Shown here in pieces: positions 20,766-31,898 of a stretch of DNA of 64,000 nt. Under the pieces are notes generated by a model. It did not search any database, was not told the DNA's origin, and worked only from the letters and a program-made list of their open reading frames with translations. The DNA lies in the NCBI GenBank assembly GCA_947095585.1, contig OX352764.1, positions 1,659,001-1,723,000 of the forward strand, in the 5' to 3' direction. This DNA is from Nephrocerus scutellatus (Eukaryota; Arthropoda; Insecta; Diptera; Pipunculidae). Within the stretch, counting starts at the first letter, position 1, and each line of letters opens with the position of its first letter. The position numbers and the translations under genes are program-made.

Positions 20766-23000
20766 TTTTAGTTACCCACTAGGCACTCCTCGAGGCAAAT
20801 CAGTCAGACTCATGCATAATCGATTGGACGAAATGAAAAAAAATTTCCAATAAAACACAGAAATCCTGCGAAAATCTTCCTTAACATTACACAAATCATC
20901 CACTCAGTCAGCTGAGCTAACACGCGTGTGTCTCTGTGAGTGTTCTTTCTCTATGAATGGTTGGTGACAACAACAAAGTCACTTATTCCAATCCAATGCA
21001 CGTTTGCGTGCAGGATTTGCATAAAATTTAACGATCCTTATGTAGTGCACTTATCGCGCCACACAACATCATTTAGCACCGAATCTACGCGCTTTGACTC
21101 TTATGGCCGTCGTCGAGTATCTATGTATCTATGACTCAATCTGATCGGAACTGCGTCTCTTGACAAAAATGTAAATTGCACAGCTCCTCCTTTCCTGCTT
21201 AAATGTAATACACATTCACGAACTGTCACGTGCCACGGTGCTGATGGGAAAATCCTTTTCGATAATGCATGTTGCATGAAGTTGGGGTAGGGGTGGAGAG
21301 TCAGACACACACACATACGTTATCCGCCCCTTAGACACGGAGGTGTCACAAAATTGAGCTCACGTGCGCGAATTTTGTTTGATTCCACTTTTACACAAAA
21401 GGAAGTTCCGCCCTTAACTCCACTCCGCTCAATGCCAAACGACAGTTTCGCACTCTATCAGATGCTGATCCCCTCCCGGGAAGCATCATGAAACCAAAAA
21501 CCAAAAGGATTTGCGATGATTTTTTATGCGCTGCCGATTTGTACGAACTTGGAAAAGTACAATGGAGCGAAATTAATAAACCTAAGTGCGTTCGATGGCC
21601 ATGTGGCTGCACGATCGATCGATCGATGACGCATAAGGATAACAACACTGTCGTGATGCGGTTCAGTTGTTAAATGTCCTCTATCTTTTAGCGAAAAAGG
21701 AAGAGCCTATTAAAGGATGTTCTGCTAATAAAAGGCGGCGGCGGAAAGATGACTCTCCGCTCGCATTCAATTAAGTTCGAATCGAATTACATATTTCTAT
21801 TAAACCTCATGCTGCGGGAAGGAATTTGAAGGCTTCCGGCAACTTTGTACTTTGCTGAGGCTCTTTGTAAAATGTCCTTGATGCACAATAACAATTTAAT
21901 TACGTTCGCGTGACAGACAATAGAAAAAGTGACGGTTCTCTTTGCCGAAGGCATTAGCGCTAATTAATAAAGGATACAAGCTATCCTACCGCCAAACACA
22001 TTGGGTATATTATGACCCATGACACTTTATTTTTCGATGCTCCTGTATCACAATTTTATGAACTTTTCATAGTCAAGAAGCTGAGGAGTTCAGGAATCCG
22101 AAAATACTTCTCCCCTATGTTCAGCAGTGGAGCGCATAAAATTAATTGTTAAGCGTTTTTCTGGCATCAGCATTTGCCGCTCATTTGTTAATTGGTTGTC
22201 ACGTGCAAAATGAATGAATGTTACATTGATGCCCTTCTCCTCTCCACCCACCAAAATAACTTATTTTACAAATTATTCCCTGGTACGTTCGCGCTGATCG
22301 TCCTCGTCCATCATCATCGCTCGATGTTTACGATTAATTCATACAAACGTTGCAAGGACATACAAAATAATTATCGTGCAACGTGACACGTTGTTTGGAT
22401 GCGTGTGTGCGCTTGTGTGCAATTAAAGGTAATTCAATGGGATTAACTCAAATATGGGCTTGTTAGTGTGAGTGCGAGTGTGTGTGTCCTTCAGCCTCGC
22501 AATTAATTGCACCCAAATGCTATTTTCAATTGTCTGGATACATAATTTATCAGCAGCAGCGCCTATCAGGATAATCATACATAATCCGGGATTCAAGTGG
22601 AACCGTTCCGCAACAGACACTGTTCAGTTTGTTGTTGTTGAGGTTCGCCAAAGGCGCTCATTATTTTATGTTGCATGCGATGTGTGTGGTCGGCACTGTG
22701 CAATCCCAACTGATGACACTTTTCCGAAAGAAGCGGCGTTACCTTGAGTTCTGAGCAGTTTGTCTCATTGGTACAAGTAGCTAGTTCTTACAAAGAAAAA
22801 CCAACCATCAAAAATTAAAATTTTCCATGTATTCATTAATTGGAGATTGGATGGAGCCCAAAGTTTGAATAAAATCGGAATCGGAAACGGAAATATTTTT
22901 TTTAAAAAATGTGTGACCTGTAAACATACGTTAGTTCATATCAGACAAGTAATGCGATTTCGTGCATAATTATTTTGAATATGACATTTTATATAAAGGA
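20766..23000. other. TE-poor island; no gene recognised
   Basis: None of the window's repeat families appears here. It has GTGTG-type tracts near 22470, a (GATC)n tract near 21615 and many TAATTA motifs. Open frames stay under 95 codons. Candidate host regulatory or intronic sequence. Confidence 0.4.
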
Positions 23001-23004
23001 GGTC

Positions 23005-23450
23005 TTAAGACCCACCTCATAAACCTGTCAAGAAATCCCTCAGGGCCCCTTTGAGAATACATCAATACCGCAATACAGATCCTCTCAAAAGACCATCAAG
23101 ACCGATTCAAAACTGCCACTCAGGATCCCTCTCTAAACTCCCTTAAGACCCCAAACAAACCCCCTTAAAGACCCTCTCAAGACAACCTTAAGATCACTTC
23201 AAGACCATCACAAAACCCTATCAAAACGCTCTGAAAACACCATTAAGACACCCCGCAAGATTTCCGTAAAGACCGCCACAAAACCTCCTCAAGATCTCCC
23301 ACAAGACCCAATTAAAACCCCGTAAGTACCCTCTCTAGACGTTCTAAGAGCCCATTCAAGACCGCCATAAAACTGCCCCACGACCCCACTCAAGATCCTA
23401 CTCAAGATCCCCTCAAAACCCCATCAGAGTCACATTAAGAACTTCAAATT
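23005..23450 (-). repeat. GGTCTT-type minisatellite array 2 (inverted)
   Basis: About 445 bp of AAGACC-CCTCAAGA type units. Read on the minus strand this is the same GGTCTTGAGG motif as at 15.66-16.02 kb. Units are irregular, about 15-25 bp, with strong C/A bias on the plus strand. Confidence 0.75.
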
Positions 23451-23639
23451 TTTTATAGAAAATCTTGTCACTCATGCTTCGTATTTTTTTTTTAAAAAAA
23501 AACAACTCTAGCCCAAGTGGCTGATACTGCCACCTAAAAAGATCTATTGTATCATAGGGTGTAGCTAGTCTAAGAGATCTGCTACCTCCCTAACAAAGGA
23601 TAGTATGAGCTTCGCATATCCGCTGACGAACATATTGCC

Positions 23640-24090
23640 TTATGGTCCTTTTAACCAGATCAATTCTGGACAGTCACAGATAATGTGCACAGATGATTCA
23701 TCATCCTCCGAGCAGAGCCTACATTCAGTGTCTGAACACAGATTAATTCTGCTAAGGTGATAACGCAAGCCACAGTGACATGAGAGAAAGCTCACCAGCC
23801 TTCTGATACTATCTTTGTCTAGATCCACAATTTCCTTGTAGGAAAAGGGTCTGATTAATCTCTTGGATTGTCTAGCCCATTGGGCTAGAATAAGTTTATT
23901 TGCCCATTTATTAAACATTGCTGTGGTGGCAGTCTAGTTGACACTACAGTAAGCTTCCGGTCCTAAGAACACAGATTCCGATCCGGCCTGGCTAGTTTAT
24001 CTGCATTTTCGTTGCCTGCAATACACTGGTGACCAGGAACTCATCGAATTTATCCTGTTTTGCCTTGCAAGGGATTACAGTGCATCGTAG
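23640..24090 (-). pseudogene. RNase H tail and zinc knuckle of an I/R1-type LINE (family M)
   Basis: On the minus strand: VPGHQCIAGNENADKLARP (the GH--I-GNE-AD-LAR block of RNase H with H, N, E and D intact). After a frameshift: NKLILAQWARQSKRLI, then FLSCHCGLRYHLSRI, then CRLCSEDDESSVHIICDCPE (C-x2-C-x8-H-x3-C knuckle with an extra cysteine). This is the C-terminal end of an ORF2 protein in I/R1/Jockey-group elements with RNase H. It differs in sequence from family A. Upstream it abuts RTE sequence at 24097 with no RT of its own, so only the last 150 residues were kept. Confidence 0.75.
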
Positions 24091-24096
24091 CAGTAT

Positions 24097-25345
24097 TTAA
24101 CTGATTTTGAGTCCATTATGTTGGACGGTTGGAAGCTCGATGCATGATCCCATATGATCGCGCTTCTTTTGTCGAAGGTATTTAGTTGTGGCTTTCCTAG
24201 CACGGAGATATTCTGCTAGAGTGCTTCTAGTGTTGCGAGCCAACCATTTTACACGAAGCTTCTGTTTATTTTCGATGACCCTTCGGCATTGATCATCGAA
24301 GCAATCATTGCGGGACGTCGGAGGTCTTCTTCCGATGGTACTTTGCGCCGCGGTGGTTATAGCTGACTGTATAGCGCGCCACTCCACTCCTGGATGTTGG
24401 GAGGAGCTTCTTCGTTGTTATTGGGCCGGTCTAAATAATTAGTGATAGCTGATTGGTAACTCTGCAGTGACGCTTGGTCTTTTAAGGCATCGATATTCCA
24501 TCGAACGGTCTTTTGTGCTTGTCTGTTAAACGTAGATGACAATTTGCACTTATACTTAAATATGACAAGCACATGAGATCTGACGTCGGATATGCTGGTT
24601 GAGTGTCTTTTAGACACCATGACGTGATCAATTTGGTTTTCCGTTCTTCCATCATTCGATATCCACGTTACTTTGTGGATTCTCTTATGTGGGAAAAACG
24701 TACTTGCTACAGCTAAGTTGTACGTTATTTCCAGGTCAGTGACGCGTTGGCCGTTGTTGTTGCTAGATAGGTGCAGGCTGTTAGGACCGATGTGTGATGC
24801 GTTTTCTGCACTCCTATCGATCTTTGCGTTAAAGTCGCCCACGATGATTTTAATGTCGTGGCGCGGTATGTTATTAATGACTTCCTCCAGCTCGACAAAG
24901 AAGAGATCTTTGATGTCATCAGGTTTATCTTCGGTGGGTGCATGTACATTAACGATCGTGATGTTAAATTTTTTTAGTGCGGAGCCTGACCGTGCATATC
25001 CGCATGTTGATAGGGCGGAAGTCGATGATATGATGCTTCACGCACTGATGGATAAGGAAGCCAACTCCAAATTCTCTTCGATTCTGGTGGCCGCTGTATT
25101 GAAGAGTGTAACCATTGATGGTGTCATGGATCCCACTCCCAGACCATCTAAGCTCTTGTAGTGCAAGCACGTCTAATGTGTAACTCTTTGCTTGATTCGA
25201 GAGGTTCTGCAGATCTCCAGGTCTTAAGAGGCTAAGCACGTTCCATGTTCCCATTTTTAAAGCGTTGTCCGTGTACAGTTTCCGAGGTCGATTTTGTGAT
25301 GAATCCGATATGGTAATCCGAGGCCTTTGATTAGGGTTCATAACT
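24097..25345 (-). pseudogene. RTE-clade endonuclease and linker
   Basis: Read on the minus strand from 25341: MGTWNVLSLLRPGDLQNL (N of the first metal-binding block), LDVLALQELRWSG (E), GVGFLIHQCVKHHIIDFRPI, NITIVNVHAPTEDKPDDIKD (VHAPTE block), DIKIIVGDFNAKI (D and N of the catalytic GDFN), WISNDGRTENQIDHVMVSKR (IDHV block) and DVRSHVLVIFKYK. These define the AP-like endonuclease of RTE LINEs, which nicks target DNA to prime reverse transcription. The final SDH catalytic block has been altered to a form without the expected D-H pair. A linker of about 95 residues follows to 24100. The part 25341-24964 and the part from 24842 join through a frameshift near 24950. RT and C-terminus are missing, so the element is broken on its 3' side. 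Confidence 0.85.
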
Positions 25346-25690
25346 TTAATTGTTTTTATGAGAGAAGGTTGTTGGCCTGCTGCTCAACCCGCTTGTTACG
25401 TGTGTGGGCCACGTAATGGTGAGAAATCTTAAGGCATCCAGTCCTACCTTGAACACATTTATATAGCGAGCCGCTTGATACAAGACAGACGCCCGTATCA
25501 GCCGCACCTAACCTGGAGAACAGACGCTGATTTGGTATTGGTTTTGAGGCGCCAATGACTCGCCTTGGCATGTAGTGTCATTGACTATAAACAGGATTTC
25601 CCCTGCTCGTCTCCACTACACCGCTTGATTCAATTAGCGTGACCCAGGGAGCACCGCGAGGAGGTATGAATCTCGGACTTCGCCCCCGAT
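25346..25690 (-). other. Probable 5' leader of the RTE element
   Basis: This lies just upstream of the endonuclease in the same orientation. It carries a 71-codon frame (25571-25356) containing LFSRLGAADTGVCLV, with no recognised domain. It is probably the 5' untranslated or upstream-ORF part of the same RTE copy, which would make this the only RTE copy in the window that retains its 5' side. Confidence 0.4.
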
Positions 25691-25699
25691 GTTGGTATG

Positions 25700-27340
25700 T
25701 TGTATAAGGAATTTTAAATAGGATTTTGTTTGCAGGTTTCTTCTGGCTCCAGTTTTCCTTGAGATACCTATGACGTCAGAAATAGCATCAGCAGAGTATC
25801 GCTACCAAAAGCCACCAAAAATCGTATTGGTTACGAGCGACCAGCGTTACAAGCTGTACGAAGTTTGAAAGAAAAGGTATAGCTTCGTATTTTTTTAGAT
25901 ACCCGTTGGACTGGAAGAGAAGAATTGAAAATGATTAAAAGGAGTTTACGTGCATTTGGAAAACCTAAAAATCCGAAGAGTAAATCAGCCAAATGGAATG
26001 AATGTTTCAAAACAGCATTTAATTTTTTATTTAGCGGCAAGGAATGCAAACAAAATAACCGGAAAAAAACACATCAGCGATACATCTGTACATGTGCAGA
26101 TGCAGGTGACATCAGGCGCCGCGTTATGCGATGAGCACCGAGAATGTCATTTCGTAGAGAAGTCACTTTGTGCTCGGTGTTCGCTCTTTGACGGTATACA
26201 TTTTTAATGGAAATCCCATCCACAAATCAAATCCCATCCGCACGGAGAGCATATATACACACGAACAGACATGCCAACTGTCTGTCTGTCTGACAAAATT
26301 GCATTTTTCCTCCTGTCTCCAGAGTCAGGGCAGGACAGTGGAATCGCACGAATTGCATCCTTTATTAGAATATTGCGAGCGGGAAAAAGTGGGAAGACAT
26401 TCCTGAAATGCAAAAGCAAAAATGCAAAGAACCAAGATGATGAAAGCGACGGTACGGTACGTCCCGGGTGAGTACTGGGGTAAAAAAATCCAATAAATTT
26501 TTCATCATCTGAAGAAATTCTTTCATCGTCAGCGTCGTTGTCGTGGAGTCGCAGGACGACGGACACAAGAGCGCATCGCCGATGTTTTCTAAGGAACCGA
26601 CCGACAAACAATAACAACGACAGCAACAACAAAACAACAGTCGCATGCAAATTTCAGGGAAGAATACCATTGCACTGGATGAAAAATTCACACAGCCTGG
26701 AGTGCATGTGCATGTGTGCAAGTGTGCCTTCTTGAGATAACCATAAGAAATGACATTCAAAGGCTAGATACCGTGATGCCGAGAGTACTGGATGCACCTA
26801 AAGAACACTTTTCGGCGGTCGCAGGAGCTCACACTCCTGTCCTTATAGCCATCAGGTTGATGGTACAGACACCGCGCGCTCAGAGAAGAATATAATCTAA
26901 TGCATTATAGCCAGATCGCTCCTTGCTCAGAAACATTTATGAGCAAAGCAATATCAGGAGTCCATTAGCATGTCCTCTTGGTTCGATGTGGCGTATGTGC
27001 ATCCTTTGGAAGAGCAATAAACAAACAGACAAACAAGCAAACAAAAAACAGGTGGAAAAACAGAGAAACAATTGAATTTCATTGCAAATTTGCGCAACGT
27101 ATGTACCTGGTGGACGTGGAGCGACTCGTTCACTCCAGTGCCAAGGAACACATGTAATTTCTGCGAAAGGAAGTTTCCAACCATCAGCCATCAGCTATTC
27201 ACCAGGATGTGCATTCTGTTCTTTGGTTTTTGGTTTTTTTTCCATTCGCACTGCGCGATAAAATGAATTTTTAATGCTTCCATTTGGCAAGGACATATGA
27301 ATGGATAGATGGGATAGACTGACTGACTGATATGTACTCT
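25700..27340. other. Unassigned; mostly TE-poor
   Basis: No protein domain recognised. Frames up to 148 codons (minus 26204-26650) overlap others on both strands and lack motifs. An A/C-rich tract lies near 27020-27050. Confidence 0.4.
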
Positions 27341-27679
27341 TTTGCTATAGGTTTTGTGTTTGGATGTGGCTGCAAGCTAGGGTTACTTCTGGAATTGACT
27401 GAAAATCAATGATTGTGCTCTGCAGGAAAGAATGTTGTCCACTGGTAGATGTAACCTTAAACTGGATATTGTTGCTGAACTCCGTAATTCCAGCTTCTTG
27501 GGTCTTAGAAGACATATCTGTGTGGAATTAAGAGTCGATGGTGTGGTATTCTACTCGCTTTGAGATCTTAAACCAAGTTGGTTGAATTTTTTTGGAGGAA
27601 GAAAACTGTGCTTTAACTTCTAAGTAATCCAATAGAACAGAGCAGACGATTGATGCAATGCTTTCACGAAATTCTTCAA

Positions 27680-27960
27680 AAGTCACATGTCTTCGAGATA
27701 AATGTCAGTAATTTGAGGCCAAAATAAGTTGTGTATCATCTCACGGTAACGAACGCCGTTGACGGTAACCGTACTGCCAGCCGCATTCTCGAAGAAGAAC
27801 GGTCCAATCGCTCTGCTAGCCCAGGTCCTATGCGTACCAAACAGTGGTTAGTTGTTGTTGCCTGGGATGTTGAAGGATAACTCTTGGATTCTCAGCTCCC
27901 AAAATCCGACAAATCTGTTTCTCGACATAGCCATCGAGTTCAAATTGAGCATTCATTGAG
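27680..27960 (-). pseudogene. Tc1/mariner-like transposase, C-terminal part
   Basis: On the minus strand: FELDGYVEKQICRILGAENP, then TVWYA, then IGPFFFENAAGSTVTVNGVR, then YREMIHNLFWPQITDI. These match the mariner-like pattern GYVNKQN-R-W--ENP ... TVWCA ... IIGPYFFEN--G--VTVNG-RY--M. The next expected block, the WFQQDGA--H catalytic motif, is missing because the frame ends at LEDM. The other parts of the same protein lie at 28580-28705 and 28830-29110, separated by two insertions. It is a DDE-type cut-and-paste transposase, inactive here. Confidence 0.75.
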
Positions 27961-27969
27961 AATTCAGAT

Positions 27970-28576
27970 CTGAAATTGAATACCAGATACATTTGGGAGC
28001 CATAAATTGGTGTACGGACGGATCAAACAAAGCAGAAGGCACGGGTGCGGGAGCCCATGGGCCAAGAACCAAGTACTCTGAAGCAATGGGGCATTATCCA
28101 AGCATATTTCAGGCAGAAGTATATGCCATCGAAAGATGTGTTTACTTTAATCTGGCGAGAAACTACGTGAGGCAGGAAATAGCCATCATGACCATATGTC
28201 AAGACTGGTGTAGGAGTGTAGGGCGAAGCTAAACATACTTGGCGAAGTAAGCAAGGCACTCGCATAGAAAACAATGAAGCAGCGGATATGCTCGCTAAAA
28301 AAGGTGCAGAAACTCCGCTTGTAGGACCAGAACAATTCTGTGGCATAGGCATATAATATAATGCGGGAGTAGATACGCAGGCTAGGTAAAGCAACTGCGT
28401 CCGTTAGATGGAAAAATCTCCCAGGTCTACGACAAGCAAAGGAAATGATGGGGAACTATGACCCATTAGAGTTATTGGTATAGAGGGGGTGCTATAGGGA
28501 TGGGCATGCATTGTCTCTGTAGCATTAGTTAGGGGGAGTGCAATAGATCCTTATGGGTCGCAGTGCTATTTGTAGA
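27970..28576 (+). mobile_element. RNase H and 3' end of LINE family A, copy 3, inside mariner
   Basis: The plus strand starts with INWCTDGSNKAEGTGAGAHG (TDGS is the first catalytic block of RNase H), then RTKYSEAMGHYPSIFQAEVY, AIERCVYFNLARNYVRQEIA and, after a frameshift, NNEAADMLAKKGAETPLVGP (NE--AD block), then EQFCGIG. The zinc-knuckle region is deleted. The tail 'gttagggggagtgcaat-gatc-ttatgggt-gcagtgctat' matches the tail at 14.7-14.8 kb. It sits between two halves of the mariner-like transposase, so it is a nested, 5'-truncated insertion. Confidence 0.75.
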
Positions 28577-28579
28577 AAC

Positions 28580-28705
28580 TCCTTTTCATCATCGTCATCA
28601 AAATGCGCCTCATCAGAGGACATGATTTTCTTCAAAAATCACCACTGACTTGCTGTTATTCTAAGATCCATTTTGTAAACGTTCGGCGCTGCTCATGGTT
28701 TGCTT
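28580..28705 (-). pseudogene. Tc1/mariner-like transposase, central part
   Basis: The minus strand reads FLKKIMSSDEAHFDDDDE, matching the mariner-like F-KKI-FSDEAHF block that carries the first catalytic aspartate (D of SDEAHF). Just upstream a HEQRRTFTKWILE-like segment is visible in another frame. Only about 40 residues lie between the two insertions. Confidence 0.7.
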
Positions 28706-28796
28706 ATAAATGGCTTAACCCACTTTATTGCCGTGTCACAAGTCATTCAGGGAGTTCTCCCTATAATATATTTTTATTATAATAAAAAAAAAAACT
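28706..28796 (+). mobile_element. Family L retroposon tail, copy 2, inside mariner
   Basis: The block 'ggcttaaccca-tttattgccgtg' then 'agtcattcagggag', followed by an A/T-rich stretch ending in A11. This is the plus-strand counterpart of the blocks at 15.25 and 31.55 kb. It separates the central and N-terminal pieces of the transposase. Confidence 0.65.
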
Positions 28797-28829
28797 AAAC
28801 CTTGTAAGCAAGCAAATGTAGACCTTTAG

Positions 28830-29110
28830 TCCAAATTCTCTATAAACTGCTTCGTGATTGCTGATTGCTGAGAACGATGGCGAATCAAGGTAGAAGGGTT
28901 CTGGTCAACACTCTCACTGACAGCTGCAATGTTTTCATTAAATCTAACACGGACAGATCTCTTCTGGGTTTAAATTGACTCAGTTGCCTCAAATTTCTTG
29001 ATTAATTAGATCACCGTGCGGCCAGAAGTTGCGTTGTTGTGACCGAAAAATGCTTTACATTTTCGAACAGTCTCTGCAAAAATCTCACCATTTCGACAGT
29101 AGTATGATGC
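28830..29110 (-). pseudogene. Tc1/mariner-like transposase, N-terminal part
   Basis: Minus strand: YYCRNGEIFAETVRKCKAFF, then NNATSGRTV, then LIKKFEATESI, then VRVRFNENIAAVSESVDQNP, then IRHRSQQSAITK and an LAYKV-like block. It matches the DNA-binding half of mariner-like proteins: a Y--N-S---T-R-F helix, a KFEETGS linker, V--V---V-ENP, and SQQL-IS---- helix 2. Several frameshifts are present. With the two pieces at lower coordinates it forms one minus-strand gene in order N, middle, C. Confidence 0.7.
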
Positions 29111-29114
29111 GTTG

Positions 29115-29558
29115 TTTAAAATACCTGAAGATTCAACTCTTAAACGCTTTATTGTACAACGCCTAAGGTATAAGCTGACGGGTTTTCAAAAAAGTATATC
29201 TTTGATCTGGCTATTATTAAATGCACAGCATATTATTCCAAAACAATTGGACCAGTAAACTGGTAACTGAGAAGCATCATACTCTTGCAGAAACATGGCC
29301 CCTGTATAGGTAACAGTTCAAGACTTAAGCGCTTATTAAACAACTATGTTCCTAGTTTACTCGATATTTTAATGGTGTTTTATAGAGACTCCAGTTGTTC
29401 CCTTTGGTAAACACTTCTTTGATAGAATACCTGATCATTATCTTATGTTCTGCTACCTTAATAAAGACTTCTCTCATTCAGCTCTCCCAAAAATGTTTAT
29501 TCACAGCGATTTCAGTGAGTAGCGCTATCAAGAATATATGAAATTAGGGTGGAACCTG
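29115..29558. other. Unassigned; may contain mariner left flank
   Basis: No domain recognised and no terminal inverted repeat found for the mariner-like element. Confidence 0.35.
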
Positions 29559-29559
29559 G

Positions 29560-30125
29560 CCAATGCACGACAGTGAGGGGAAAAGCTTAAGATTACTGGT
29601 CAAGACACGACAGTGAGGAGGGAATACTGAAGGTCCCAAGGCAAGATACGACACCGAGGAGGAAATCTGAATGTTCCTGTTAAAGACACGACAGGCAAGA
29701 GGAAATACAAGGAAATATCAAAGTACCGCTCAAGATACGACATTAAGGAGCGGTGACTGAGTGTCTTTGGTTAAGACACGACAGCAATGAGGACATACTC
29801 AAGTTTCCTGGTCAAGAAACGACAGTAAGTAGGGGAAACTGAAGGTCCCTAGTCACGAAAGTGAGGAGAGAATACTGAAGATACCTGGTCAAGACATGAC
29901 CAGTGACATCCAAGTGAGGATGTAGGTTTCTGGTCAAGACACGACAGTGAGCGGTGAGTCTGAATGTCCATAGTCAATACTCGACAGTGAGGAGGGAGTC
30001 TGAATATCCCTGGTCAAGACACGATAGTGAGGACGAGAAACTGATGGTCGCTAGTCAAAACATGACAGTCAACCCACGATAGTGAAGATGAAAACTGAAG
30101 GTCCCTGATCAAGACACGACAGTGA
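29560..30125 (+). repeat. 40-bp minisatellite array
   Basis: About 13 degenerate units with the core 'caagacacgacagtgagg' and then a 'gggaaactgaaggtccctggt' type part (a few bases vary). Measured steps between cores are 40 bp (29607, 29647, 29687), then about 50, 40 and 41, so the basic period is near 40. Unit divergence is moderate. There is no homology to the other arrays and no coding function. Confidence 0.85.
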
Positions 30126-30354
30126 GAAGGATAAACAAACAATAGAGTTGCGTGTAGTAAATTAGACTAAGAAAGTCAAAAAGCGAAGAAATGTCGCAAT
30201 TCTGAAGAATTACGACCTTAACGGAAAGTTCGTATTGGAGTACAAAGGCTCCAACAAAATGTCTGTACACCGACTGTTCAAGAAATAAAAATATGTCGGA
30301 AAAATACCACAAAGGAACAGAATGTATTTTTGTGTTCGGTATAATACGATAGGA

Positions 30355-30562
30355 AACTAGTTCCTATGGCGGAATCACTGCTTTAGAATTTATTACTCTT
30401 CAATCAGTATCGCTCACACAAAACTTTTAATACATACTGCACCGGGAATTGTATTTCCATTAAAAAATATTTCCCTTGGGCGTGGTGGTGAATCGAACCT
30501 GTGATTCGAAGAGATGTTTTGACGGCAAACCGCGTCATATTCGATTCGGCCATAGTGCTGTT
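30355..30562 (-). mobile_element. tRNA-derived SINE, copy 2 (different head)
   Basis: Read on the minus strand: 'ctatggccgaatcgaatatg' (box A, TGGCCGAATCG), then tttgccgtcaaaac, then 'acaggttcgattcacc' (box B, GGTTCGATTC). The body follows: 'aaatattttttaatgg' and 'agagtaataaattct', which parallel 'aatatttttcacgg' and 'gagagtaataactt' in the other two SINE copies. The head is closer to a Ser/Leu-type tRNA (TGGCCGA) and retains the anticodon-arm region, unlike copy 1. It is not a usable tRNA gene because the acceptor stem does not pair. Confidence 0.6.
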
Positions 30563-30564
30563 TA

Positions 30565-31510
30565 CAGGCAGCTTCACTAATTGTCTTTATTTACTTTTAA
30601 GTCTATGTGTAGTTGTACGGTTTATGACAAAGAAGTTAGGCTGTGTCAAATAACTTCGTTACAAATTGTTTATGCAAAATAGGGGACAGATGTCCCTTAT
30701 TGTAATGTGCATTGTATTGCCCTCTATTTGGAAAGTAATCCCAAGAGACAGCACGTGAAAAAATAGAACAATAATTCTGTTAAATGCAGAATGAATGGTC
30801 AGTCTAACTATTGGAGACGCGGTCTCACTTGTACACCAGATCAATAAAGAATTGAATACTCGACAATGCCTATCAAGAAACAATAAAGTCCTTTGAACTA
30901 CTCTCTTTCCTAACTGACTTACAATGGAAGAAAATAAACTAGAAAATTAAATAAAAAATTCATTTAAAAGCATGAACTCGATGATTTAGCGCAAATTTCT
31001 GAGGCTCATCTCTAATGTTGCCATTTGAGTATTACTAGCAACCAGCGTGTACGGATAAAACCTCTACATCTGTTAGGCAAACCAATGCATCAGTACCACC
31101 ACTACCACTACCAAACGAACCACGACAATATAATAATTCGCAATTTTCTTTCGTCCAAGGAAATTGCTTTAGCGATTTTCCCTCTTCTCGTCTCATCCCG
31201 ATTCCTTGCGTATCCTTATCATGATTCTGGCTTTAATTTCCTTTTATTTGTTCATTGTGTTGTTTATTTGCTAAGTGGTAGTGGTAGTGGTAGTGGCAGT
31301 GGCAGTGGCAGAGGCAGCCACCAAATACTTTTATTGCAAGATGATGAGACTCTTGCTGTTTGGCAAGACCTGCGCTTTCGGCGATCTATCGTCCTTTTCC
31401 AAAATGCGAACGCGATAAACTCGATAACGAAACTTTTTATAATTTATACCCAGCATTCCATTTTGGAATTCCTTTCAATAGAGTCCTGGAATGAAATTAC
31501 AAATCAACGT
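30565..31510. other. Unassigned; GGTAGT microsatellite
   Basis: A (GGTAGT)/(GGCAGT) tract at about 31277-31317 gives a Ser-Gly run in one frame (31025-31570), which otherwise has no domain. No other element is recognised. Confidence 0.45.
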
Positions 31511-31511
31511 C

Positions 31512-31640
31512 TTTTTTTTTTTTTTTTTTTTTTTTATATAGAGACTTATTGCCAAGGGATGACTCCCTGAATGACTTACGTCACGGCAATAAGTTGGGCT
31601 AAGCCCTTTATTAAATTCAAAATAAAATAAAAATCGAAAG
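31512..31640 (-). mobile_element. Family L retroposon tail, copy 3, with poly-A
   Basis: On the minus strand the sequence reads 'ttaataaagggcttagccca', then 'acttattgccgtgacg', then 'gtcattcagggagtcatccc', then ttggcaataagtctc, then a 24-nt A run (T run 31512-31535). It is the best preserved of three copies and shows that this family ends in poly-A. The body upstream to 31867 has no recognised protein. Confidence 0.7.
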
Positions 31641-31865
31641 AATGTGATTTACAATATATCACATTCCTCACGTTTGTAGCCGGTTTCAATTTATTTTCTC
31701 AGAATTCTCCCTGATTCATTGGAAAAGCAATACGAAAAACGAACACGAATTTAGAACGACGCGAGTCCAAATACTTTTATCAATGAATCATGGTCAGGGA
31801 AAACTACAAAAAACCTTGACCAAGAAAATATTACAAATTATAAAAATAATTTAAAAAATACTGAT

Positions 31866-31867
<2 letters not shown>

Positions 31868-31898
<31 letters not shown>

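Noticed and set aside
26204..26650. 148-codon minus frame
   Set aside because: Overlaps other equally long frames; Leu/Ser/Arg-rich without a motif; likely chance.
30482..30562. Functional tRNA gene on the minus strand
   Set aside because: Boxes A and B are present, but the acceptor stem does not pair and the copy continues into the SINE body.
31025..31570. 181-codon plus frame with Ser-Gly run
   Set aside because: The only feature is translation of the GGTAGT microsatellite and a poly-T tract (Phe run); no domain.
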